A stretch of 64,000 bases of DNA, taken from the NCBI GenBank assembly GCA_017470055.1, contig JAFUFD010000088.1, positions 1 to 64,000 on the forward strand, in the 5' to 3' direction. Within the stretch, counting starts at the first letter, position 1; every line of letters starts with the position of its first letter. Of the stretch, positions 54,077 to 61,695 are shown piece by piece. Both the position numbers and the translations under genes were made by a program. Source of the stretch: Prevotella sp. GTDB lineage: Bacteria; Bacteroidota; Bacteroidia; Bacteroidales; Bacteroidaceae. The notes beneath the pieces are model-generated. The model saw only the letters and a program-made list of their open reading frames with translations, was not told the DNA's origin and did not search any database.

Positions 54077-55246
54077 ATGATGAGAAGTATGAAACGGAAG
54101 ATATATGAAGGGGTAGTGCTTATACTGTCCGTGTTATTAATGGCCTGTGGTGGTAAGAGTCCTGCAGGTGGAGTCAATGAGGGTTCTTTTACAGGAGACT
54201 CTATAAGTTTGATTCGTCCGCAGTATGCCAAAGGGTTTACTGTGAAATACTTGGAGAATGGTGTTCGTCTGGTGGATGTGGAGGATCCGCAGAAAGATGA
54301 GGATAAGATGCCTGTGAGTTATCAGTTCGCTTTGGTGACGAAGGGTAGTGAGGCAGAGATACCAGAGGGCTACACCAAGGTGGAGGTACCTGTAGAGCGT
54401 ACCATTGTGATGACAATGCTGCAACTCTCCAACTTTACCGCACTTGACGCACATGATATTGTCAAGGGTATCACAGGAACGAAGAACCTGTATAACAAGG
54501 ATATCAAGAAACGGGTAAAGGATGGCGATATCGTGAAGATAGGTATGGAGGGTAATTTCGATACCGAGTTGATACTTGCCGCCAATCCAGAACTGATTTT
54601 CATCTCTCCTTTCAAGCGTGGTGGCTATGAGGCGATCAAGGAGACGGGTATTACCCTTGTCCCCCATTTGGGGTATAAGGAACTCGACCCGTTAGGGCAA
54701 GCCGAGTGGGTGAAGTTCGTGGGTATGTTCTTAGGAAAGGAGAAGGAGGCCAATGACTGCTTTAAAGGTATTGAGCAACGATATAACGATGCGAAGGCTC
54801 TTGCCGCCAAGGCGGTATCTCGTCCCACCGTGTTTAGTGGTGAGATGCATGGTGGCAACTGGTATGCGGTAGGTGGTAAGAACTTCCTCGCCCAGTTGTT
54901 CCGTGACGCTGGTGCCGACTATATCGTGAAGAATGACGATACAGGTGGCTCCAATATTGAGTTTGAGCAGATGTATGCTATGGCGGCGAATGCTGACTAC
55001 TGGCGTATCCTGAACAGTTATCCGGATGAGTTCTCGTATGATGCGCTGAAAGCATCGGAGCCTCGCAATGAATTGTTCAAGGCTTTCAAGGAAAAGCATG
55101 TCATCTATTGCAATATGAAGCAGACGGCCTATTATGAGTCTACACCTGTCGAGCCTGATATGGTGTTGAAAGACCTGCTTGCTATCTTCCATCCGGAGTT
55201 GGTTGGGAAAGACTATCAACCGAAATATTATCAGTTGCTGCGATGA
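54077..55246 (+). CDS. Periplasmic-binding lipoprotein of an iron/cobalamin-type ABC transporter
   Basis: 389 aa of the PF01497-type binding proteins for siderophores, haem or cobalamin. The N-terminus MKRKIYEGVVLILSVLLMACGG has the lipobox LMAC, so it is tethered to a membrane; the annotated ATG 54077 gives MMRSMKRK and an in-frame ATG three codons later is equally possible. Two lobes are seen: VERTIVMTMLQLSNFTALD...PELIFISPFKRGGYE and RPTVFSGEMHGGNWYAVGGKNFLAQLFRDAGADY. Ligand not deducible. It overlaps the permease by 4 bp. Confidence 0.88.
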   Translation: MMRSMKRKIYEGVVLILSVLLMACGGKSPAGGVNEGSFTGDSISLIRPQYAKGFTVKYLENGVRLVDVEDPQKDEDKMPVSYQFALVTKGSEAEIPEGYTKVEVPVERTIVMTMLQLSNFTALDAHDIVKGITGTKNLYNKDIKKRVKDGDIVKIGMEGNFDTELILAANPELIFISPFKRGGYEAIKETGITLVPHLGYKELDPLGQAEWVKFVGMFLGKEKEANDCFKGIEQRYNDAKALAAKAVSRPTVFSGEMHGGNWYAVGGKNFLAQLFRDAGADYIVKNDDTGGSNIEFEQMYAMAANADYWRILNSYPDEFSYDALKASEPRNELFKAFKEKHVIYCNMKQTAYYESTPVEPDMVLKDLLAIFHPELVGKDYQPKYYQLLR

Positions 55247-56277
55247 GAAGCCACGTCGTCTCCTATCTGTTGCTGTTCTTGGGCATTGTCCTCTTGTTTG
55301 TGCTCAACCTGTTGTTAGGTACCGTCAAAATACCTGTTGGTGAGGTGGTGGCAACACTTATAGGTAGTCAGGAGGTATCGGAGATACATCGTAATATCAT
55401 CTGGAGTTCACGAGTGCCACAGGCATTGACGGCGATGGTGGCTGGTGCTGGTCTTGCGGTGAGTGGTCTACAGATGCAGACGGTTTTCCGCAACCCGCTT
55501 GCTGGTCCTTCTGTATTGGGTATCTCCAATGGTGCCTCCTTAGGTGTCGCTTGTGTCGTCTTGATGTCTGGCTCATTAGGCGGTGTAGCCTTGAGCCGTT
55601 TAGGGTATCTGGGGGATGTCGCCATGTCGATAGCCGCCATCATCGGTTCTCTTGCTGTGATGGCTTTGATTCTCTACGTGTCACAGAAAGTGAAAGGGAA
55701 TGTCACCTTATTAATAATAGGTGTGATGATAGGTTATCTCGCCACCGCCATCATTGGCGTATTGAAGTTCTTCTCCGCTGAGGAGGATATCAAGGCGTAT
55801 GTGGTGTGGGGGTTAGGTTCTTTCTCTCGTGTGTCAGGCAACCAGATGGTTCTCTTTGTCATTTTGATGGCAATCCTGTTGCCTTTGAGTATGCTGTTGG
55901 TGAAGACGATGAACCTGTTGCTTTTGGGAGATGGCTATGCCCGCAACTTAGGGTTGAACATCCGTCGTGCCCGTATGCTGGTCATCCTCTGCTCTGGTGT
56001 GCTGGTGGCTATTGTCACCGCCTATTGCGGACCGATTATGTTCATCGGACTTGCCGTGCCTCATCTTTGTCGTACTATCTTCAACAGTAGTGACCATCGT
56101 ATTCTGATGCCAGGCACCTTATTGGCTGGTGCCGCACTCGCCCTGTTATGTAACCTGATAGCCCGTATGCCTGGTTTCGAGGGAGCCTTGCCCGTCAATA
56201 GTGTTACGGCATTGGTGGGAGCCCCTGTTATTGCCAGTGTCCTGTTCCGTCGCAGGAAGGATGAGATGGGGGAGTAA
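55243..56277 (+). CDS. FecCD/BtuC-type ABC transporter permease
   Basis: 344 aa with about ten transmembrane helices (LLLFLGIVLLFVLNLLLGTV, LPLSMLLVKTMNLLLLGDG). Family blocks are SRVPQALTAMVAGAGLAVSG, QMQTVFRNPLAGPSVLGISNGASLG, GLGSFSRVSG, and FIGLAVPHLCRTIFNSSDHR. It moves iron-siderophore, haem or cobalamin through the inner membrane with the preceding binding protein. The expected ATP-binding gene does not follow. Its 3' end is duplicated at 59718-59746. Confidence 0.93.
   Translation: MRSHVVSYLLLFLGIVLLFVLNLLLGTVKIPVGEVVATLIGSQEVSEIHRNIIWSSRVPQALTAMVAGAGLAVSGLQMQTVFRNPLAGPSVLGISNGASLGVACVVLMSGSLGGVALSRLGYLGDVAMSIAAIIGSLAVMALILYVSQKVKGNVTLLIIGVMIGYLATAIIGVLKFFSAEEDIKAYVVWGLGSFSRVSGNQMVLFVILMAILLPLSMLLVKTMNLLLLGDGYARNLGLNIRRARMLVILCSGVLVAIVTAYCGPIMFIGLAVPHLCRTIFNSSDHRILMPGTLLAGAALALLCNLIARMPGFEGALPVNSVTALVGAPVIASVLFRRRKDEMGE
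56245..56273 (+). repeat. Permease 3' end, copy 1 of a 29-bp direct repeat
   Basis: The last 29 coding bases of the permease gene (encoding LFRRRKDEMGE) recur exactly at 59718-59746, 3473 bp downstream. Upstream of both copies the string CCCCTGT is also shared but at different spacing, which indicates a diverged longer duplication. Confidence 0.92.
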
Positions 56278-56297
56278 CTATATCTTATTTATTATAT

Positions 56298-56963
56298 ATG
56301 AAAGTGATTGTTTCACAAGAGATAGAGACCGTTTGTCCTGGGTTTGTCGGGGCATGTCTGGAGGCAGACGTGGTGAATACCCCATACTCACAAGGGTTAT
56401 GGGATGAGATTCATGCGTTATCGGAACGCTATCGCAAGGAATTGACGACCGAGAGCCTGAAAGAGATGAGTGGTATCGCTGCTACTCGCCGTGTCTATAA
56501 AGGATGTGGCAAGGATCCCTCTCGCTATCGTCCTGCCTCTGAGGCCTTGATTCGTCGGATGCTACAAGGAAAGGAACTCTACCAGATAGATACATTGGTC
56601 GACCTTATCAACCTTGCCTCTATTGCCTATGGTTACAGCATTGGTGGTTTCGATGCTGATAAGTTTGTGGGGGATACGCTGACTTTGGGAGTTGGTCGTG
56701 AGGGAGAACCTTATGAAGGTATCGGACGTGGCATCATCAATATCCATGGACTACCTGTCTATCGGGATGCAGAAGGTGGGGTAGGAACTCCCACCAGTGA
56801 CCATGAGCGTACGAAGATAGGCATCAATACCCGTCATCTCCTTGTCCTTATAAATGGTTATGATGGGGATGAGCAGCGTGTCACGGATAACGCCCGATTC
56901 ATCCAGCAACTCCTTCGCAAGTATTGCCAAAGTGACGGAGGCACTTTCTTCGTGTACCGTTGA
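56298..56963 (+). CDS. B3/B4 tRNA-binding-domain protein
   Basis: 221 aa resembling the B3/B4 domain of the phenylalanyl-tRNA synthetase beta subunit, found in stand-alone proteins. Typical blocks are SGIAATRRVYKGCGKDPSRYRPASEALIRR and LYQIDTLVDLINLASIAYGYSIGGFD. Related proteins may edit or bind aminoacyl-tRNA or D-aminoacyl groups; I do not claim a specific role. It starts 20 bp after the permease, where an ABC ATPase might be expected. The end is followed by the AraC promoter region. Confidence 0.85.
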   Translation: MKVIVSQEIETVCPGFVGACLEADVVNTPYSQGLWDEIHALSERYRKELTTESLKEMSGIAATRRVYKGCGKDPSRYRPASEALIRRMLQGKELYQIDTLVDLINLASIAYGYSIGGFDADKFVGDTLTLGVGREGEPYEGIGRGIINIHGLPVYRDAEGGVGTPTSDHERTKIGINTRHLLVLINGYDGDEQRVTDNARFIQQLLRKYCQSDGGTFFVYR

Positions 56964-56990
56964 CCAATATCATGAACATCATTATAAGCA

Positions 56991-57024
56991 GTTTCTGTAA
57001 AAATGCAAAGTGAATCCGTAAAAT
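56991..57024 (+). promoter_or_regulatory. Predicted AraC operator, site A (araC promoter)
   Basis: GTTTCTGTAA (56991-57000), 10 bp, TGAATCCGTAAAAT (57011-57024). The halves contain TCTGTAA and TCCGTAA 21 bp apart in direct orientation, the geometry of AraC-family sites. The same element is found at 60757-60790. Site A ends 28 bp upstream of the TAACTTTG box. Confidence 0.75.
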
Positions 57025-57052
57025 GTGCAACGGTAGTTTAATGTAAAATTTG

Positions 57053-57060
57053 TAACTTTG
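57053..57060 (+). promoter_or_regulatory. -7 box of the AraC-family gene
   Basis: TAACTTTG only 4 bp before the annotated start, so the transcript would be nearly leaderless, or translation starts at a later codon. No -33 box is seen; the operator-like site A takes its place. Confidence 0.6.
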
Positions 57061-57064
57061 CAAC

Positions 57065-57961
57065 ATGATTCAGAATATAGAGACAATTGAGCAGTACAAC
57101 AATTTGTTTGGCGTTGAGACCAAGCATCCTTTAGTGACGGTAGTGGAAGTGAGAGATTATGCTCCACATGCTGATGAACTGACACAGACAGTGAAATATG
57201 GACTCTATGCTTTGTTCTTGAAACAAGGTGTAGGCTGTCGCCTCCGCTATGGGCGTAAGCAGTACGACTACCAGTCTGGTAGTATTGTAACGATGGCTCC
57301 TGGTCAGGTGGTGGCAACTGAGTTTATTGAAGGGGAGCATAGTAGTTGGAAGGCATTGTTGTTTCATCCAGACTTATTATATGGCAGCCCTTTGGCAGAA
57401 CGTATTCGTGAATACTCCTTTTTTGGTTACGATCAGCATGAGGCTTTGCATGTGTCTGATGACGAACGTCGTACTATTGAGGATACTTTTCTGCATATTA
57501 GCGAAGAATTGGACCATGCCATTGATAAACATTCCTCACAGTTGCTGACAGTTTATATACAATTGGTTCTTGACTATTGTCTGCGTTTCTATGACCGTCA
57601 GTTCATCACTCGCCATAAGGTAAATTCATCCCTTATTAGCCGATTTGAAAAATTAGTGGACGACTACCTTCAGGACGATCAGTTGTTGATGGAAGGACAA
57701 CCAACAGTATCATGGTGTGCCAGTGAGTTGTGTCTTTCTGCTAATTATTTTGGTGACTTGGTGCGAAAGGAGTTAGGTAATACTGCCAAAGAATTCATCA
57801 CAAAGAAAATCATTGCAAAGGCGAAACAAGAGTTGCGAGGTACAGACACGCCTATTACGATAGTCAGCGAACGACTGGGTTTCAGTAGTGTGAGCCATTT
57901 TACTCGTCTGTTCAAAGCACATACAGGATATACACCGTCGAACTACAGAAGAAGTGCATAA
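57065..57961 (+). CDS. AraC-family transcriptional regulator
   Basis: 298 aa. The N-terminal two-thirds is a cupin-like sensor region (YGLYALFLKQGVGCRLRYGRKQYDYQSGSIVTM, beta-rich). The C-terminal AraC DNA-binding domain has two helix-turn-helix units: WCASELCLSANYFGDLVRKELG and PITIVSERLGFSSVSHFTRLFKAHTGYTPSNYRR. It probably binds the paired elements at its own promoter and at the SDR promoter. The next gene starts 4 bp after its stop. Base composition is lower in GC than the ilv and nqr genes, as in the two genes that follow. Confidence 0.93.
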   Translation: MIQNIETIEQYNNLFGVETKHPLVTVVEVRDYAPHADELTQTVKYGLYALFLKQGVGCRLRYGRKQYDYQSGSIVTMAPGQVVATEFIEGEHSSWKALLFHPDLLYGSPLAERIREYSFFGYDQHEALHVSDDERRTIEDTFLHISEELDHAIDKHSSQLLTVYIQLVLDYCLRFYDRQFITRHKVNSSLISRFEKLVDDYLQDDQLLMEGQPTVSWCASELCLSANYFGDLVRKELGNTAKEFITKKIIAKAKQELRGTDTPITIVSERLGFSSVSHFTRLFKAHTGYTPSNYRRSA

Positions 57962-57965
57962 TAGT

Positions 57966-58532
57966 ATGGTACGAAAATTCACAACACATCTGTTGGTGAC
58001 ATTATTATTGTTCATAACTGCCTGTTCAACAGAAGAGGCTCAGGCACAATCATCATCGAATATGGAAATTATCATTACTGTGGGTGGCAAGACTTTTACT
58101 GCCACTTTAGAAGACACAGAGACAGGACGAGCCTTTTACAACCGACTGCCTCTTACACTCAACATGTCAGAGTTGAATGGCAATGAAAAGTATTATTATC
58201 TTGATGAGGCATTACCAACAGCCTCACAATATTACAGCACAATTCATGCTGGTGATTTAATGCTATATGGTAATTCCTGTGTAGTCTTGTTCTATGGTGA
58301 GGCGGGAGGTTATAGTTATACACGACTCGGAAAACTGAATAAAACAGAAGGACTTGTATCAGCAGTAGGCATTAGTAGTGTTAGTGTCACTTTCTCAAAG
58401 GTAACGAGTGACCTCAGTGAAACTGTGCTTACAAAGAAGGACAAAAAAATCTATGTACTTAATGGTTCCATGTTAAAGGGAGAGCCATCAAAAGGAATAT
58501 TTATTAAAAATGGAAATAAAGTTGTAAAATGA
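57966..58532 (+). CDS. Cyclophilin-like-fold lipoprotein
   Basis: 188 aa from the ATG at 57966 (a GTG 12 bp earlier overlaps araC). The lipobox is FITACST, so it is a lipoprotein. The body matches the small cyclophilin-like fold family: IIITVGGKTFTATLEDTETG, AFYNRLPLTLNMSELNGNEKYYYLD, IHAGDLMLYGNSCVVLFYG, SYTRLGKLNKTEGL. No catalytic role is established for this family. It sits 4 bp after araC and overlaps the hydrolase gene by 4 bp, so the three form an operon. Confidence 0.85.
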   Translation: MVRKFTTHLLVTLLLFITACSTEEAQAQSSSNMEIIITVGGKTFTATLEDTETGRAFYNRLPLTLNMSELNGNEKYYYLDEALPTASQYYSTIHAGDLMLYGNSCVVLFYGEAGGYSYTRLGKLNKTEGLVSAVGISSVSVTFSKVTSDLSETVLTKKDKKIYVLNGSMLKGEPSKGIFIKNGNKVVK

Positions 58533-59656
58533 ATAAACTTATATACACAGCATTACTGTTGGGTGGAATGCTAACAGGATGTACACAGAAAGCAACAAAT
58601 GAAAAAGGAGATAAAGAAATGATGAAGTTGGAATTAACACAGGAGTGGGACAAAGTTTTCCCGTTGAGTGAGAAAGTCAACCACAAGAAAGTAACGTTTG
58701 AGACCCAATACGGTCTGATATTGGCAGCAGATCTCTATACACCAAAAGTCGCACAAGGAAAGTTGCCCGCCATCGCTGTGAGCGGTCCTTTTGGTGCTAC
58801 AAAAGAGCAATCGAGCGGACTCTATGCGATGAAAATGGCTGAGCGTGGTTTCGTGGCTCTCGCTTTTGATCCTTCATACACAGGAGAGAGTAGTGGTGAG
58901 CCTCGTCGTACGGCCTCACCAGATATCAATACAGAAGACTTTATGGCTGCTGTTGACTTTCTGTCAAAGCAGGATGATGTGGATGCAGACAAGATAGGAA
59001 TCATTGGCATCTGTGGATGGGGTGGTATCGCTCTCAACGCTGCCGCCGCAGACACTCGCATCAAAGCGACCGTTGCAAGCACCATGTATGATATGACTCG
59101 TGTGAGTGGTAATAATTACAATGATGCTCTCGATGTTGAAGAGGCTCGTCATACTGCTCGTGAAACTCTCTCTAAACAGCGTCTCACTGACCCGATGGCA
59201 ATGGCTGGTGGCGTGGTAGATACCGTACCTTATCAAGCACCTCAGTTTATCAAGGACTACCATGATTATTATAAGACCCCGCGCGGCTATCACATTCGCA
59301 GTGGTAACAGTAATGACGGATGGCGAACAATAGGTACCCAGGCTTATGCGAATACCCGTTTCCTTTATTATATAAATGAGATTCGCTCAGCGGTTCTCGT
59401 TATGCATGGTGCCGATGCCCACTCTCGTTACTTTGGAGAAAGCGCCTACCATTATATGGTTGAAGGGAAGGCAGAGGGTTATCATTTCGTAGGAAATCCC
59501 AATCCTAATCCACAAAATAAAGAACTGTTGATTATCCCTGATGCGTCTCATTGTGACCTCTACGATGGTGGATGGACAGAAACTGCAGGAAAGGGTGAAC
59601 CCAAGAATCTTATTCCTTGGGATAAACTTGCTGATTTTTTCAAAAAGAACTTGTAA
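58529..59656 (+). CDS. Lipoprotein alpha/beta hydrolase with Cys nucleophile
   Basis: 375 aa. Lipobox MLTGC (LLLGGMLTGCTQKA) anchors it in the envelope. The alpha/beta hydrolase core shows AVSGPFGATKEQSSG, FVALAFDPSYTGESSGEPR, and the elbow IGICGWGGIAL, in which Cys replaces the usual Ser, as in dienelactone hydrolases and YcjY-like proteins. The acid and histidine are probably in VMHGADAHSRYFG and IPDASHCDLYDG. An esterase or lactonase role is plausible; the substrate is unknown. It overlaps the preceding lipoprotein gene by 4 bp and is the last gene of the araC operon. Confidence 0.88.
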   Translation: MNKLIYTALLLGGMLTGCTQKATNEKGDKEMMKLELTQEWDKVFPLSEKVNHKKVTFETQYGLILAADLYTPKVAQGKLPAIAVSGPFGATKEQSSGLYAMKMAERGFVALAFDPSYTGESSGEPRRTASPDINTEDFMAAVDFLSKQDDVDADKIGIIGICGWGGIALNAAAADTRIKATVASTMYDMTRVSGNNYNDALDVEEARHTARETLSKQRLTDPMAMAGGVVDTVPYQAPQFIKDYHDYYKTPRGYHIRSGNSNDGWRTIGTQAYANTRFLYYINEIRSAVLVMHGADAHSRYFGESAYHYMVEGKAEGYHFVGNPNPNPQNKELLIIPDASHCDLYDGGWTETAGKGEPKNLIPWDKLADFFKKNL

Positions 59657-59717
59657 TTATAGGAATCTTATAGTCGCATAATTCTTAAAAATCAGTTACC
59701 GACTGACCCCTGTACTC

Positions 59718-59746
59718 TTCCGTCGCAGGAAGGATGAGATGGGGGA
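59718..59746 (+). repeat. Permease 3' end, copy 2 of the 29-bp repeat
   Basis: Exact 29-bp copy of 56245-56273, in frame with a diverged upstream stretch reading LTPVLFRRRKDEMGE before the stop is lost. It is a decayed tail of a permease gene, just before a terminator. Confidence 0.9.
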
Positions 59747-59750
59747 ATTA

Positions 59751-59789
59751 AAAAGGATAGCATCTTTATTACGTAGATGCCATCCTTTT
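59751..59789. terminator. Bidirectional terminator
   Basis: AAAAGGAT-A-GCATCT (59751-59765) pairs with AGATGC-C-ATCCTTTT (59775-59789) with one mismatch and a 9-nt loop. It can serve both the plus hydrolase gene and the minus gene at 59792. Confidence 0.82.
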
Positions 59790-59791
59790 AA

Positions 59792-60184
59792 TTATAGTAT
59801 ATTTGCTACCAAATCGGCTTGCTGGTCCTCATAGAACTTAGGTCCAGTGATTGCCGAATAACTGAAGTCTGTGAAGCGGAACAGTTGCAGTGCGAGGAAA
59901 TGCCGGTCTCTTGCCAATGCTATCTCCAGTCTCAGGTGTCCTACGGGTACACTGACTAATTGTCCTTTCTTCACCTCAGTTTCCAGTTTGTCGGCAGGTG
60001 CATTCAATAATTGTACCAGTCGGCTTTCTGCGTCTGGTGTGTATTCCTGTACTGTGAGGTCGACAACAGCATTGGTTGGTGTATAAATCACAGTCTTGGA
60101 AAGTCCAAGGAATCCCTTTTTGATGTTTATATGTTGGTGTTGGGAGAGGGCAGAGGCCATCTCCATATTATTTAAACTTGCCAT
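59792..60184 (-). CDS. Small hypothetical protein
   Basis: 130 aa, no signal peptide or membrane segment. It is beta-rich with SKTVIYTPTNAVVDLTVQEYTPDAE and GQLVSVPVGHLRLEIALARDRHFLALQLFRFTDF. An internal Met (residue 7) could be the start. The family is not recognised. It ends at a bidirectional terminator and lies between the two parts of the proposed AraC regulon, on the opposite strand. Confidence 0.6.
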   Translation of the reverse strand: MASLNNMEMASALSQHQHINIKKGFLGLSKTVIYTPTNAVVDLTVQEYTPDAESRLVQLLNAPADKLETEVKKGQLVSVPVGHLRLEIALARDRHFLALQLFRFTDFSYSAITGPKFYEDQQADLVANIL

Positions 60185-60243
60185 AATATATTGCTTTTAA
60201 TTGTTTCTTTTAATAATAATCTCTGAGGAAAAGAAACAGGCAA

Positions 60244-60642
60244 CTAACGAAGAAGATGCCTCAATGCTATTATATAGTAATGGCATGAGACAGTCAATGG
60301 ATGAGGGGCAGACTCCAGTCTACACCTTCCATCAGATATATGAAGTTTTGAGGATGAATAATGTTTTTGTGTATCTTGTGCTACTCGCACAGTTGTGCGA
60401 TGTGGCTGTTGCCTGAGACTCTGGGGAGGTTGTATGCGTTGAGGACGTGGGTTACATACCCGATACACTTCAAGCCCGTCGCTTAACACTGCCTCAGATG
60501 CCTGATGTTCCAACGCATTGTTGTCATACAACATGTCGTATGACTGTCTGTCCTCCAAACGGATAGAATCAGCATGGATATCTGTCTGCCAGCCAACGAC
60601 AGACAGGAGAATGAGGAATAATATCTTTGTCATGCGATTCAT
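60244..60642 (-). CDS. Small putative secreted protein
   Basis: 132 aa (or 129 from the Met at residue 4). An N-terminal signal peptide (MTKILFLILLSVVGWQTDIHA) is followed by SIRLEDRQSYDMLYDNNALE and a Pro/Arg/Gln-rich, compositionally odd tail that may be a degraded or frameshifted C-terminus. A full consensus promoter lies upstream, which supports expression. No family recognised. Confidence 0.5.
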   Translation of the reverse strand: MNRMTKILFLILLSVVGWQTDIHADSIRLEDRQSYDMLYDNNALEHQASEAVLSDGLEVYRVCNPRPQRIQPPQSLRQQPHRTTVRVAQDTQKHYSSSKLHISDGRCRLESAPHPLTVSCHYYIIALRHLLR

Positions 60643-60673
60643 GTGACAAGTGACGATGTTATGATTAGGCTTG

Positions 60674-60704
60674 CAAAGTTACTAATTTTATTTTAATGTA
60701 CAAA
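60674..60704 (-). promoter_or_regulatory. Promoter of the small secreted-protein gene
   Basis: On the minus strand TTTG (60704-60701), 19 bp, TAACTTTG (60681-60674), 31 bp before the start codon. It is divergent from the SDR operon. Confidence 0.75.
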
Positions 60705-60756
60705 ATGATGGAGAATTTTACACAAAAGAGAAGAGTCTTTTAGTGGACTAATGGTT

Positions 60757-60790
60757 GTTTCTGTAATTTTGGTAAATGAATCCGTAAAAT
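60757..60790 (+). promoter_or_regulatory. Predicted AraC operator, site B (SDR promoter)
   Basis: GTTTCTGTAA (60757-60766), 10 bp, TGAATCCGTAAAAT (60777-60790), identical to site A in both conserved blocks and in spacing. It ends 28 bp before the TATCTTTG box, also identical to site A. Confidence 0.75.
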
Positions 60791-60818
60791 TTATACAAAA
60801 AGATTGGGGAATTCTTCG

Positions 60819-60826
60819 TATCTTTG
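60819..60826 (+). promoter_or_regulatory. -7 box of the SDR operon
   Basis: TATCTTTG, 26 bp before the SDR start. No -33 TTTG at 19-21 bp upstream; the operator-like site B lies 28 bp upstream instead. Confidence 0.7.
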
Positions 60827-60852
60827 CACTATAAAACTATAATAATACAAAA

Positions 60853-61692
60853 ATGGCAAAGAAAGAAGTATCAGTTCTGATTGGTGCAGGAAGTATCGGA
60901 CAGGCAATTATCCGCCGAGTATCGGCAGGTAAGCACGTTGTGCTTGCCGACTATAACATAGAGAACGCTGAGCGGACAGCCAAGATATTGGAAGATGCAG
61001 GTTTTGAGTGTTCGACGATTAAGTGTGACCTCGGCTCTAAGGAGGACATCCTAAGATTGGTGGGGTTCGCCACCAGTAAGGGGGAGGTAAAGTACTTGGT
61101 GAATGCCGCAGGCGTATCGCCCTCACAGGCTCCAGTAGCAGAGATTCTGCGTGTGGATCTCTATGGGACGAGTGTGCTGATGGAGGAGTTTGGCAAAGTG
61201 ATTGCCGAGGGAGGTAGTGGTGTCATTATCTCGTCGCAGAGTGGTCACCGCCTGCCCGCACTGCCACAAGAGGAGAACGATGCACTTGCCATGACACCGT
61301 GTGATGAACTATTGGAAATCCCTTTCATCAAGGCGATTGACGACACGCTGAAGGCATATCAGTACTCAAAGCGCTGCAACGTTTTGAGAGTGATGTATGA
61401 GGCAACCCGCTGGGGGCGTCGTGGTGCAACCATCAACAGCATCAGCCCAGGCATCATTATCACCCCGCTTGCCAATGACGAGTTACATGGTCCACGCAAA
61501 GAGGGATATCTGAAGATGATAGAGGGAATGCCTGCCCGTCGTGCCGGCACCCCCGATGAGGTGGGCGACCTTGCCGAGTTCCTGATGTCCTCTCGTGGTC
61601 GTTTCATCAGTGGTGCAGACCTGCTCATTGATGGTGGATGTACCGCCAGTTACTGGTATGGCGACCTGCAATATCTTAAAGCAACACATTAA
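60853..61692 (+). CDS. Short-chain dehydrogenase/reductase
   Basis: 279 aa, NAD(P)-dependent oxidoreductase. The nucleotide motif is VLIGAGSIGQA (GxGxxG) rather than the classic TGxxxGIG. Other SDR parts are VNAAGVSP (NAAG), ISSQSGH (Ser region), AYQYSKRCN (YxxxK), NSISPGIIITPL (PG motif), and SGADLLIDGGC at the end. An unusual insert (residues about 140-165, rich in Glu/Asp) precedes the catalytic Tyr. The substrate is not deducible. It is the first gene of the operon under site B and is followed by 3 bp and the cupin gene. Confidence 0.9.
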   Translation: MAKKEVSVLIGAGSIGQAIIRRVSAGKHVVLADYNIENAERTAKILEDAGFECSTIKCDLGSKEDILRLVGFATSKGEVKYLVNAAGVSPSQAPVAEILRVDLYGTSVLMEEFGKVIAEGGSGVIISSQSGHRLPALPQEENDALAMTPCDELLEIPFIKAIDDTLKAYQYSKRCNVLRVMYEATRWGRRGATINSISPGIIITPLANDELHGPRKEGYLKMIEGMPARRAGTPDEVGDLAEFLMSSRGRFISGADLLIDGGCTASYWYGDLQYLKATH

Positions 61693-61695
61693 GAA

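Noticed and set aside
60201-60416. 71-aa plus-strand frame
   Set aside because: It overlaps a minus gene that has a consensus promoter and a signal peptide; its own translation has no features.
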